Part shown: positions 31,546 through 40,305 of the stretch, piece by piece
Layout of the letters: each line of letters begins with the position of its first letter
Numbering within the stretch: the first letter of the stretch is position 1
From: Ruegeria arenilitoris
Lineage (GTDB): Bacteria; Pseudomonadota; Alphaproteobacteria; Rhodobacterales; Rhodobacteraceae
Direction: 5' to 3'
Assembly: GCF_013035425.1 (NCBI RefSeq)
Contig: NZ_WQHX01000006.1
Coordinates: 186,001 to 250,000 of the forward strand
DNA length: 64,000 bases
The notes under the pieces: model-generated
Told to the model about the DNA's origin: nothing
The model's database searches: none
The model's input: the letters and a program-made list of their open reading frames with translations, nothing else
Made by a program: the position numbers and the translations under genes

Positions 31546-33903
31546 ATGATGACCAGAAAACTAAGACTCGCGCCGAGGGCATTTATGTCCTCGCGAGATA
31601 AAAAAGTGTGGCGCAACCGTATTCTATTAATACTTTCGCCGGTGCTTTTGCTGCTGTCGCCTATTTTGCTGCCTATCTACTATATCTACCGAAAACGTAA
31701 GGGAAAACCCCTGTTTTCTGGCAAAAGCCTGACTGGACCATTGGTAAAGAAAGAGGTTGGCCGAATGGGCTACCTTGCGGGATCGCTCAGTTCGGTGCCG
31801 CCATCGCCGTTAAATATGGCGGAAGAAGCGCGAATAGACGCTTTGCCCGACACATTCGCCTTATGTCGAGTAATTGGAAATGACCTGACACCGCGACACA
31901 AAGCCGGACAATCGCTTGAGAATGTCAGATTCATTCTTGAAAACGAACCTGACCTGGAAGACTGCATCAAGATTTGGGTTTTGAACCGAATTTTTGATCC
32001 GGAGAACGAAGCCGACCTAATCGCGTTGTTGGATCAACACGACCAAATTTATGAACGCATTCCATTTGAACCTGAAGCGCTGCAGAATATTGGTTATGAT
32101 TTTTCAACGATTTCAGACCCGATTGTCTTCGCTGACGGATCCACAGATCAATTGGAGGAAAATTTCCGTTCATTGGTCACTTCGCAGGTGTATCGTGGAC
32201 GAAACAATTACGTCATGAACAACAATGGCGCACGAAATTTTGCGTTGGAGTTTTCATTGAAGCAAGCAAAATGGGCGTTGCCGTTTGATGGAAATTGTTT
32301 TTTTACGCGAAAAGCTTGGGAAGCTTGTCGCAGCGATATTCTTGCTCACAGAGACAAGAGATATTTTACGGTGCCGATGGCCCGAATGCTGGATAACAGC
32401 GATTTGTTACTTGATGACTTGGCACCGAACGCAACCGAGGAACCCCAGATTGCGTTTCGATGCGATGCACCTTTGCGGTTTGCTGTGTCGCATCCATATG
32501 GGCGTCGACCCAAGGTCGAACTGTTCTTGCATTTGGGCATTCCTGGTCCTTGGGAAAACTGGTCAAATTTCACGTTTGACATTCCGCCGCGCAAAGTGTC
32601 CCCCGAAGGACATCGTGTGGGGCAAGCCGGATGGGTTGCCCGATTATTTTCTGGACAGACGAGCTTGGAAAAGGACGCTGACAACACCATTCGAGATCGA
32701 GGCGTTGCAAGAAACCTGGCCATACGCGCGACGTTGGATATGCTCGAAGCCAGTCCTATACAGGAGCGTTTGGAATCCGGAAAGCCGGTTTTCTATGATC
32801 TGAACCGTATAGAAGCGCTGGCTGCTTGCCCTTCATCTTTGGAACGGCCAGATATCCTTGCCGCAGCAGACGAGGCGATGCACCGTGGACCCTATTCGGT
32901 AGTGGACAAACCAGATCCGGGTCCAAGTGGTGACTTACATGATTACTTTCACCCAGCCCCTTATTGGTGGCCGGATCCCAAAAAAACCATCGGTTCACCC
33001 TATGTGAGGCGAGATGGTCTTCGTGTCCCGGGCACGCAGCTCTATGAACCGGAAAGTGATAAATTTGACCGCACGCGATTGCAGAGGCTCTTTGACGACT
33101 CTATTGCTCTCGCATTGGCGGCACGATTAACTGAAAACTATGCGTATCGAGAGCACGCCAATACTCTGATCCAAACCTGGTTCATTGACTCCGCGACGCG
33201 AATGAACCCGAATCTAGATTACGCGCAGGTCAGACGGGGTCACAACGGCGACCGTGGATCTGAAAACGGTCTAATTGAAACTAAGGATTTTTATTTTTTC
33301 CTTGATGCTGTGCGTTTGCTGGAAGACGATGAGCTTTCCGAAGGCGTGAGGAAATGGTGTTTAGCGTTTCTTGAGTGGTTTAAGACCAGCAAACAGGGAA
33401 TGTTGGAATCCAAGCACAAAAACAACCACGGGACTTGCTTCGATCTACAAGCTGCGGCCCTAGCTGCATTTGTCGGGGACACCGCTACATTGCAAGAAGT
33501 GAATTTGCGTGCACAGGCACGCATTCTTGGGACAATTACTTCGAACGGTGAACAACCGCATGAATTGACCCGAACGTTGACGCAGCACTATTGTGCGTTC
33601 AACCTTCAAAGCTGGATTAATTTATTCGATTTGCTAGAAGGAGTCGGATTGCGCCCGTGGAGCAGCGACGCGGCGGACAGGTTGATCCAAGCCATGCGGC
33701 TGCTTTTGAACCAGTCGAAGAACGGCTGGCGGTACCCGCAGAAAGAGCCGTTTGATATGGCGCGACTTGCCCCCATTGATGACGCACTATGCCGAAGAAC
33801 CGGGCAAAGTCTCTTGGAAACTGACGACGCACCCGCGTGTTTCAATCCTCATGATGGCATAGCTCCTTTTTGGAGGCTGACTCGCAGTGGATCACCGCAC
33901 TAG
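31546..33903 (+). CDS. Membrane-anchored fusion: uncharacterised N-terminal domain plus alginate-lyase domain
   Basis: A 785-residue protein in three parts. A basic leader and one membrane segment (about residues 26-46) anchor it. Residues about 100-370 form an uncharacterised domain, with FALCRVIGNDLTPRH, GARNFALEFSLKQAKWALPFDGN and HLGIPGPWENW; the middle stretch resembles sugar-transferase text. Residues about 430-720 match the alginate-lyase superfamily: DYFHPAPYWWPDP, ATRMNPNLDYAQ, KNNHGTCFDLQ (Asn and His), and ELTRTLTQHYCAFNL (Arg and Tyr), so the expected catalytic set is kept. A second start at 31585 has a better ribosome-binding site (GAGGG). Its place beside ugd suggests it trims or edits a uronic-acid polymer. 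Confidence 0.75.
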   Translation: MMTRKLRLAPRAFMSSRDKKVWRNRILLILSPVLLLLSPILLPIYYIYRKRKGKPLFSGKSLTGPLVKKEVGRMGYLAGSLSSVPPSPLNMAEEARIDALPDTFALCRVIGNDLTPRHKAGQSLENVRFILENEPDLEDCIKIWVLNRIFDPENEADLIALLDQHDQIYERIPFEPEALQNIGYDFSTISDPIVFADGSTDQLEENFRSLVTSQVYRGRNNYVMNNNGARNFALEFSLKQAKWALPFDGNCFFTRKAWEACRSDILAHRDKRYFTVPMARMLDNSDLLLDDLAPNATEEPQIAFRCDAPLRFAVSHPYGRRPKVELFLHLGIPGPWENWSNFTFDIPPRKVSPEGHRVGQAGWVARLFSGQTSLEKDADNTIRDRGVARNLAIRATLDMLEASPIQERLESGKPVFYDLNRIEALAACPSSLERPDILAAADEAMHRGPYSVVDKPDPGPSGDLHDYFHPAPYWWPDPKKTIGSPYVRRDGLRVPGTQLYEPESDKFDRTRLQRLFDDSIALALAARLTENYAYREHANTLIQTWFIDSATRMNPNLDYAQVRRGHNGDRGSENGLIETKDFYFFLDAVRLLEDDELSEGVRKWCLAFLEWFKTSKQGMLESKHKNNHGTCFDLQAAALAAFVGDTATLQEVNLRAQARILGTITSNGEQPHELTRTLTQHYCAFNLQSWINLFDLLEGVGLRPWSSDAADRLIQAMRLLLNQSKNGWRYPQKEPFDMARLAPIDDALCRRTGQSLLETDDAPACFNPHDGIAPFWRLTRSGSPH

Positions 33904-34034
33904 TTTATGTCGGCTATCGTTGTAACGGTTTGGTTTTCCTTGAGTCGAGCGCAGACGTTCTTACTCAATCTGTTGTTGCAAGTTTCAAAATGATCTGGAT
34001 GATCGTCGCCACCAGGGCCGGAAGTTCCGGTCAA

Positions 34035-34050
34035 CCGTGCAAAAGCACGG
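34035..34050 (+). promoter_or_regulatory. Short leader hairpin before the first binding-protein gene
   Basis: CCGTGC, loop AAAA, GCACGG: a perfect six-pair hairpin 23 bases before the start codon and just ahead of the ribosome-binding site GGGAGA. It could affect translation or mRNA stability. No T-run follows. Confidence 0.4.
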
Positions 34051-34072
34051 ACTAACAAAAGTGGGAGATAAT

Positions 34073-35653
34073 ATGTCTTTTAAATCTTTGATGGTCGCCG
34101 TAAGCGCGACTGCGATGATTGCTGCCGGTGCCTCGGCCGAAACGCTGCGTTGGGCACGGGCAGGGGATTCGCTGACCTTGGACCCGCATGCGCAGAACGA
34201 AGGGCCTACTTCGGCAATGGCGCATCAGATCATGGAAACGCTGGTAATGCGCGACCACTCTGGTGCACTTGTCCCGTCGCTTGCAACTGAGTGGGCTCCG
34301 TCCGAAGAAAACCCGAACGTCTGGGTTTTCAAACTGCGCGAGGGAGTAACTTTTCACGATGGTGCGGAATTTGACAGCGAAGACGTCGTATTTTCGCTGA
34401 ACCGGGCGATGACGCCGGATTCTGATTACAAGGAATTGTTAGCCTCTGTCAAAGAGGTCCGGGCGCCGGACAAATATACGGTCGAGATCGAAACCAATGG
34501 TCCGAACCCTATCATGCCTAACAACCTGACGAACATGTTCATGATGGATAAGGCTTGGGCCGAGGCCAATAACGCGGTCAAGGTTCAGGATTACGAAGGT
34601 GGCGAAGACACATTTGCGGCCAAGAATGCAAACGGAACGGGCCCTTACAAGCTGGTTAGCCGCGAGCCGGATGTGAAAACGGTTTTGACGGCCAACGAAA
34701 ATTATTGGGGAAAAGACGAGTTCCCATTGGAAGTGAGCGAGATCATCTACACCCCAATTCAGAACGCGGCAACGCGCGTTGCCGCGCTGCTGTCAGGTGA
34801 AGTGGACTTTATTCAGGATGTTCCCGTTCAGGACCTTGAGCGTGTCGCCGGAACGGATGGTCTGGATGTGCGCACTGCGCCTCAGAACCGTGTAATTTTC
34901 TTTGGAATGAACATGGGGGATGCAGATCTGGGTTCGGACAATATTGATGGAAAGAACCCGCTGTCAGATGTCCGAGTTCGCCAGGCGATGTCCAAAGCGA
35001 TCAATCGCGATGCGATTAAGCAAGTCGTTATGCGCGGCCAATCTGCACCCGCGGGAATGATCTCGCCACCGTTTGTGAACGGTTGGGACGCTGATATGGA
35101 CGCCTCTTCCTCGACCGATCTTGAGGGAGCCAAAGCGCTGATGGCGGAAGCCGGCTATCCGGACGGCTTCACCTTGACTTTGAACTGCCCAAACGACCGT
35201 TACATCAATGATGAGGCGATTTGTCAGGCTGCAGTTGGCATGCTGGCACAGATCGGCATCACCGTGAATCTGGATGCCAAGCCAAAGGCGCAACACTTCC
35301 CGTTGATCAACAATCTGGAAACAGATTTCTACATGCTGGGTTGGGGCGTTCCGACTTATGACTCTGAATACATTTTCAACTTCCTGGTTCATACCAAGGG
35401 TGAAAAATACGGTTCGTGGAATGGCACGCGCTATAGCAACCCAGAGTTGGACGCCAAGATCGTGTCGCTTGCCTCGGAGACTGATCTGCCTGCACGGGAT
35501 CAACAGATTGCGGACATCTGGAAGGTTGTCCAGGACGAGCAATTGTACATCCCGATACACCATCAGGTTCTCAATTGGGGCATGAAATCCAACGTAGGGA
35601 CCGTTGTCGAGCCTGAAGATTCTCCGAAAATCAAATACTTCACGATGAAATAA
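34073..35653 (+). CDS. ABC transporter substrate-binding protein, peptide/opine type (family 5), copy 1
   Basis: A periplasmic binding protein of the DppA/OppA/GsiB class, 526 residues. The Sec signal peptide ends in AAGASA, and the mature chain begins ETLRWARAGDSLTLDPHAQNEG. The family signature follows (LREGVTFHDGAEFDSEDVVFSLNRA), with KAINRDAIKQVV and the closing VQDEQLYIPIHHQ. I chose ATG 34073 after GGGAGA; an in-frame start at 34037 would spoil the signal peptide. A strong terminator follows, so much of its mRNA should be made separately. A second, related binding protein is next, and the permeases and ATPase follow. Confidence 0.92.
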   Translation: MSFKSLMVAVSATAMIAAGASAETLRWARAGDSLTLDPHAQNEGPTSAMAHQIMETLVMRDHSGALVPSLATEWAPSEENPNVWVFKLREGVTFHDGAEFDSEDVVFSLNRAMTPDSDYKELLASVKEVRAPDKYTVEIETNGPNPIMPNNLTNMFMMDKAWAEANNAVKVQDYEGGEDTFAAKNANGTGPYKLVSREPDVKTVLTANENYWGKDEFPLEVSEIIYTPIQNAATRVAALLSGEVDFIQDVPVQDLERVAGTDGLDVRTAPQNRVIFFGMNMGDADLGSDNIDGKNPLSDVRVRQAMSKAINRDAIKQVVMRGQSAPAGMISPPFVNGWDADMDASSSTDLEGAKALMAEAGYPDGFTLTLNCPNDRYINDEAICQAAVGMLAQIGITVNLDAKPKAQHFPLINNLETDFYMLGWGVPTYDSEYIFNFLVHTKGEKYGSWNGTRYSNPELDAKIVSLASETDLPARDQQIADIWKVVQDEQLYIPIHHQVLNWGMKSNVGTVVEPEDSPKIKYFTMK

Positions 35654-35675
35654 TATCGCTTGAAAAGCAGACGGG

Positions 35676-35709
35676 CAGGGCGCGGGTTCGCGCCCTGTTT
35701 TATTTTGTT
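35676..35709 (+). terminator. Strong terminator between the two binding-protein genes
   Basis: CAGGGCGCG, loop GGTT, CGCGCCCTG (35676-35697): a perfect nine-pair stem followed by TTTTATTTTG. It lies 22 bases after the first binding-protein stop. It should end most transcripts there, leaving the first binding protein in excess over the transporter. Confidence 0.9.
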
Positions 35710-35807
35710 GGTTTTTTGATGGTTCACAGCCGCGTGAGGCGATAAAGAGATTTGCTTTACGAGTTCAAAAAAATCAAGAAACTTTAAAAAAACAGGGAGT
35801 ATTCGTC

Positions 35808-37373
35808 ATGATCCTCAGAAACAGTGCCATTTGTCTGGCTATGCTTGTCGCAGGGGCCGTACAAGCCGCGGAATTTAAGTGGGCGTCGACTACCGATCCA
35901 CAGACGATGGACCCGCATGCGGTTAACTCAGCCCCAGTTTTAGGTTTTCTGAATAATGTTTATGAAGGTCTGGTCCGCCGTGGCAAAGACATGCGCGTGG
36001 AACCGGCACTGGCGGTCAGCTGGGAACCTATTGGGGATGGCGAAGGCTGGCGTTTCAATTTGCGCGAAGGTGTCACTTTTCATGACGGCAGTGAGTTCAA
36101 CGCGCAAGACGTCTTGTTCAGTTATCAGCGTGCGTCTGGCGAAGCTGCCGATACGCGCAGTTGGTTCGCACCGGTCAGCGAAGTGAACGTTGTTGATGAT
36201 TATACGATCGATTTTATGATGACCGCGCCCAATCCGCTGTTTCCTTCTTCGATTGCGAATTGGATGATCATAGACCAGGGTTGGGCCGAAGCAAATGATG
36301 CATCAGTGCCTGACAAGGAAACGGGGAATTACGCAACCCTGAACGCAAACGGCACCGGAGCTTTCAAATTGACTGCTCGGGAACCGGGCTTGCGCACCGT
36401 TTTGGAGCCTTTCGAAGGTTGGTGGGATAATGCGGAGCATAATATTACCGTCGCCGAGTTTAATCCTATACAAAACCCGGCTACCGCAGTGGCGGCGTTG
36501 CTGTCCGGCGATGTGGACATGATCAACCCGGTCCCTATTCAGGACGTGGCCCGATTACAGGGCAACGGTGATGTCGAAGTTATCCAAGGGATCGAAGCAA
36601 GGGTTATCATGTTGGGCTTTGATCATGAAGCTGAGGCACTGAAGTACACGGATGATGCAGGACAGCCGAACCCTTTCCGTGACGTTCGTGTTCGTCAAGC
36701 AGTGGCTAAAGCGGTCAATGTCGACGCAATTCTGGCTACAATCATGCGTGGGAGTGCCGAGGCGGCATCGCAATTGGTGAGCCCTGCGATGAGTGGGTAT
36801 TCTCGGACAAACACTGACCGCCCCACATTTGACATTGAAGCTGCAAAGGCGCTGCTGGCAGAGGCGGGTTATGCGGATGGTTTCTCATTCGGCCTGAAAT
36901 GCCCAAATGACCGCTACCTCAATGACGAAGCAGTTTGTCAGGCCGTCGTGAGTATGCTGGCTCAAATCGGGGTGACTGCCGAACTGGATGCGATGCCTGT
37001 ACGCAACTATTGGCCCGAGTTGCGCGAGGATAACTACGATATGTACCTTCTGGGCTGGAGTCCCGGAACGTTTGACGCCGAACACCCTGTTCGTTTTCTT
37101 GTCGCAACCCCGAACGAGGAAAAAAAACTGGGTAGCTGGAATTTCGGTGGGTTCTCGAATGCGCGCGTAGATGAGTTGCTGCCCTTGATCCAGTCAGAGT
37201 TGGATCAGAACAAACGCCAGGAGATGCTGGATGAGGTAGCCAAGATCATTCAGGACGAGCATGTATATGTGCCAATGTATGTCCAACCATTGGTTTGGGG
37301 TACTCGCAGCAATGTTGATCTAACGCAGCGCCCGGACAATTTCTTCCTCTTGCGTTGGGTTACGGTGAACTGA
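35808..37373 (+). CDS. ABC transporter substrate-binding protein (family 5), copy 2
   Basis: A second periplasmic binding protein of the same family, 521 residues, with its own signal peptide (ending AGAVQA) and mature start AEFKWASTTDPQTMDPHAVNS. It shares LREGVTFHDGSEFNAQDVLFSYQRA and CPNDRYLNDEAVCQAVVSMLAQIG with copy 1, so the pair arose by duplication and has diverged. The ribosome-binding site is CAGGGAG. Two binding proteins for one transporter suggest two substrate ranges. The dehydroascorbate-like GST gene and permeases follow on the same strand. Confidence 0.92.
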   Translation: MILRNSAICLAMLVAGAVQAAEFKWASTTDPQTMDPHAVNSAPVLGFLNNVYEGLVRRGKDMRVEPALAVSWEPIGDGEGWRFNLREGVTFHDGSEFNAQDVLFSYQRASGEAADTRSWFAPVSEVNVVDDYTIDFMMTAPNPLFPSSIANWMIIDQGWAEANDASVPDKETGNYATLNANGTGAFKLTAREPGLRTVLEPFEGWWDNAEHNITVAEFNPIQNPATAVAALLSGDVDMINPVPIQDVARLQGNGDVEVIQGIEARVIMLGFDHEAEALKYTDDAGQPNPFRDVRVRQAVAKAVNVDAILATIMRGSAEAASQLVSPAMSGYSRTNTDRPTFDIEAAKALLAEAGYADGFSFGLKCPNDRYLNDEAVCQAVVSMLAQIGVTAELDAMPVRNYWPELREDNYDMYLLGWSPGTFDAEHPVRFLVATPNEEKKLGSWNFGGFSNARVDELLPLIQSELDQNKRQEMLDEVAKIIQDEHVYVPMYVQPLVWGTRSNVDLTQRPDNFFLLRWVTVN

Positions 37374-37377
37374 CCTG

Positions 37378-38325
37378 ATGGGTATGATGATTGACGGGGT
37401 CTATCATGTTGACGACCCCGCACCGGATTCGCGGCTTGATGGAGAGTTCCGCCGTCATGCCTCAACCATTCGTAACCTTCTTCCAGAGGGTGATTTGGAG
37501 CCGGGGCGTTTTCATCTTTACGCGGCTTGGAACTGTCCGTGGGCGCACCGCGTTTTGCTGGTGCGGGCCATCAAAGGATTAGAGAGTCTGGTATCTGTAT
37601 CCTACGCCAAACCGCGACGAACACCCGAAGGCTGGGTATTCGATCCGGACGGGCCTTATTCAGATGGGCTGTTTAGGGTCACGGCATTGCACGAGGTCTA
37701 TTCTCGGGTAAATCCCCGCTATACCGGGAGGATAACCGTCCCGTTGCTCTGGGACCAGGTCAAGAACCGCCCGGTTTCAAACGAATCTGCCGATCTGGTC
37801 CGAATGCTAGGGACTTTACCTGACCATGGACCAAACCTTGCTCCGCAAGAAAAACTGCCCGAGATCGATGCCTGGAACTCAAAAATATATCCTCGTCTGA
37901 ACAATGGCGTTTACCGCGCAGGCTTTGCACGTACGCAAGAGGCTTATGAAACGGCATGCCGTGACGTATTCGAAATGCTTGACGAGATCGAGGATCACTT
38001 ATCCAGCAACCGGTATCTTTGCGGAGGTGCTATTACCGAGGCGGACCTGCGACTTTTCCCAACTCTGGCACGCTTTGACGTGGCCTATCATTATGCATTT
38101 CGGTGCAATATTCGGCGTTTGATTGATTACCCAAACCTTTGGGGTTACGCCCGCGACCTCTATGCCCTGCCCGAAATTAAAGGCACAGTGGCTTTCGAAG
38201 TATACAAAACCGGTTATTTTTCACCGTCTGAGTTGCGCAATCCGCTTGGTCTTGTTCCCTTGGGTCCTGACGTGGATTGGGAAACACCGCACAATCGCGA
38301 AAATAGTCCTGCCGTGACATCTTGA
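37378..38325 (+). CDS. Glutathionyl-hydroquinone reductase-like glutathione transferase
   Basis: A 315-residue omega/Xi-class glutathione transferase of the YqjG/EcfG type. The active-site motif is NCPWAHRVLLVRA (Cys about residue 58), with the Xi-class context RFHLYAAWNCPWAHR, NESADLVRML for the glutathione site, and a C-terminal helical domain (CGGAITEADLRLFPTLARFD). These enzymes remove glutathione from glutathionyl-hydroquinones. It sits only four bases after the second binding protein and before the permeases, so it was inserted into the transporter operon. That placement connects the transporter to glutathione chemistry. Confidence 0.88.
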   Translation: MGMMIDGVYHVDDPAPDSRLDGEFRRHASTIRNLLPEGDLEPGRFHLYAAWNCPWAHRVLLVRAIKGLESLVSVSYAKPRRTPEGWVFDPDGPYSDGLFRVTALHEVYSRVNPRYTGRITVPLLWDQVKNRPVSNESADLVRMLGTLPDHGPNLAPQEKLPEIDAWNSKIYPRLNNGVYRAGFARTQEAYETACRDVFEMLDEIEDHLSSNRYLCGGAITEADLRLFPTLARFDVAYHYAFRCNIRRLIDYPNLWGYARDLYALPEIKGTVAFEVYKTGYFSPSELRNPLGLVPLGPDVDWETPHNRENSPAVTS

Positions 38326-38374
38326 CCGTCCAGACAGGGAAGGCATAGACAGGCGGACCAACAGGGAAAAAAGA

Positions 38375-39352
38375 ATGTTCGCATATATCGTCCGTAGGAT
38401 GTTTCAGTCCGTGATCGTGCTTTTGGTCGTGGGGCTTGTCGCATTCTCGATGTTCCGATTTGTCGGAGATCCGATCGACAACATGCTGGGGCAGGAGCGC
38501 ACGCAAGCTGATATTGACAGGTTGCGGACCGAATTGGGTTTGGATCAACCCTTTCCGGTGCAGTATTTCAAGTTTCTGCAAGGCGCAGTTCAGGGTAATT
38601 TCGGGGTGTCTTACCGGCAAGGACGCCCAGTTTCTACAATTATAGCCGAGCGTGCTCCTGCAACCTTGGAACTGGCTTTTGTTTCGGGTTTTCTAGCCAT
38701 CACTTTAGGAATTGCGCTGGGTGTTTTCACTGCTATCCGGCGACAAGGAATAGCTGCGAATGTGATCATGACCGTCAGTTTGATAGGAGTGTCGTTGCCG
38801 ACTTTCCTGATCGGGATATTGTTAATTTATATCTTCTCGGTCGAGTTGGACCTGCTGCCCAGTTTTGGGAGGGGCGAGACGGTTATGATTGGTAACTGGT
38901 CAACAGGGTTCTTAACGGCTTCGGGACTTAAGGCACTGATTTTGCCTGCGATTACACTCGGCCTTTATCAAATGACCCTGATAATGCGGCTGGTTCGATC
39001 CGAGATGCTTGAGGTTTTGCGCGCTGACTATGTGCGCTTCGCGCGGGCGCGTGGACTGTCGGACCGAGTGATCAATTTCCGCCATGCGTTGAAGAATACA
39101 TTGGTGCCTGTAATCACAATTACGGGGCTTCAGTTAGGCTCGATTATCGCGTTCGCCATCATCACTGAAACTGTGTTTCAATGGCCCGGAGTTGGCCTGT
39201 TATTCATCAACGCGATCCAGTTTGTCGACATACCTGTTATGGCGGCATACCTGATGTTGATCTCGGTGATGTTCGTTACGATCAACCTGATCGTGGATCT
39301 TCTGTACTATGCAATTGACCCGCGCCTGCGTGTCGACGCGAGGGCAACATGA
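38375..39352 (+). CDS. ABC transporter permease, DppB type
   Basis: The first membrane subunit of the peptide-type importer, 325 residues, with six hydrophobic segments. Family marks are MFAYIVRRMFQSVIVLLVVG at the start, the GLDQPFPVQYFKFL segment, and the cytoplasmic EAA loop VLRADYVRFARARGLSDRVINFRHALKNTLVPVI that touches the ATPase. The gene is preceded by GGGAAAAAAG and overlaps the next permease gene by four bases (ATGA at 39349), as expected for stoichiometric subunits. Confidence 0.92.
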   Translation: MFAYIVRRMFQSVIVLLVVGLVAFSMFRFVGDPIDNMLGQERTQADIDRLRTELGLDQPFPVQYFKFLQGAVQGNFGVSYRQGRPVSTIIAERAPATLELAFVSGFLAITLGIALGVFTAIRRQGIAANVIMTVSLIGVSLPTFLIGILLIYIFSVELDLLPSFGRGETVMIGNWSTGFLTASGLKALILPAITLGLYQMTLIMRLVRSEMLEVLRADYVRFARARGLSDRVINFRHALKNTLVPVITITGLQLGSIIAFAIITETVFQWPGVGLLFINAIQFVDIPVMAAYLMLISVMFVTINLIVDLLYYAIDPRLRVDARAT

Positions 39353-40299
39353 CCGAAACCGTTGAAACACCACAAACTGCTCCGAATTCGCGTTTCGCCA
39401 AGTTCTGGGACGGTGATTTTGCATGGTCCTTCCGCCACTCTCCCGTCGCTTTGGTAGCGTCTCTGGTGGTAGTGGTTTTAGTTCTGGCGGCAATTTTCGC
39501 ACCTTTGATAGCACCTTATAATCCGTTTGATCCGGCCACTTTGAACCTGATGAATGGCTTTACGCCGCCGGGTACGCCCAATGCGTTCACGCAGGAGACT
39601 TTTCTGCTGGGTACTGACGATCAGGGCCGAGACGTGTTTTCGACCATTCTGTATGGTTTGCGAATATCGCTGTTTGTTGGAACGGCGGCTGTGGTGCTGG
39701 CAATGATTATCGGAGTTATCCTTGGGCTTGTCGCAGCATACTATGGTGGTTGGATCGAGACCTTTATCATGCGGGTGGCCGATGTGCAGTTAACGTTCCC
39801 CGCCATTTTGGTTGCCATGCTCATCTTTGGTATCGCAAAGGGTGTTACGCCGCCTGAATATCGCAATGAAATGGCGATTTATGTTCTAATTATTGCAATA
39901 GCGCTGTCTGACTGGGTGCAGTTTGCGCGCGTCGTGAGGGGCGCGGCGCTTGTCGAAAAGAACAAAGAATATGTACAGGCCGCGCGTCTGATCGGCCGCG
40001 GGTCGCTGCCGATCATGTTCCGCCACATCCTTCCCAACGTTTTAAGTCCAGTTCTGGTGATCGCCACAATATCCTTGGCTCTGGCAATTATCGCAGAAGC
40101 TACTTTGAGCTTTCTGGGGGTTGGAGCGCCGCCGACCCAACCCTCGTTGGGAACGTTGATCCGAATAGGGCAGGGTTTTCTGTTCTCAGGTGAATGGTGG
40201 ATCCTGTTTTTCCCGGCCTGTACACTGCTGGCCCTTGCTCTGTCGGTTAATCTTCTGGGTGACTGGCTTCGAGATGCACTGAACCCGAAATTGCGGTGA
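39349..40299 (+). CDS. ABC transporter permease, DppC type
   Basis: The second membrane subunit, 316 residues. It begins with a cytoplasmic stretch (residues 1-35) and then six membrane segments; the sequence LLGTDDQGRDVFSTILYGLRISL is the DppC-family hallmark, and the EAA loop reads YVQAARLIGRGSLPIMFRHILPNVLSPV. It pairs with the DppB-type subunit. Seven bases separate it from the ATPase gene, so the three are one operon. Confidence 0.93.
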   Translation: MTETVETPQTAPNSRFAKFWDGDFAWSFRHSPVALVASLVVVVLVLAAIFAPLIAPYNPFDPATLNLMNGFTPPGTPNAFTQETFLLGTDDQGRDVFSTILYGLRISLFVGTAAVVLAMIIGVILGLVAAYYGGWIETFIMRVADVQLTFPAILVAMLIFGIAKGVTPPEYRNEMAIYVLIIAIALSDWVQFARVVRGAALVEKNKEYVQAARLIGRGSLPIMFRHILPNVLSPVLVIATISLALAIIAEATLSFLGVGAPPTQPSLGTLIRIGQGFLFSGEWWILFFPACTLLALALSVNLLGDWLRDALNPKLR

Positions 40300-40305
40300 T
40301 TTTAA

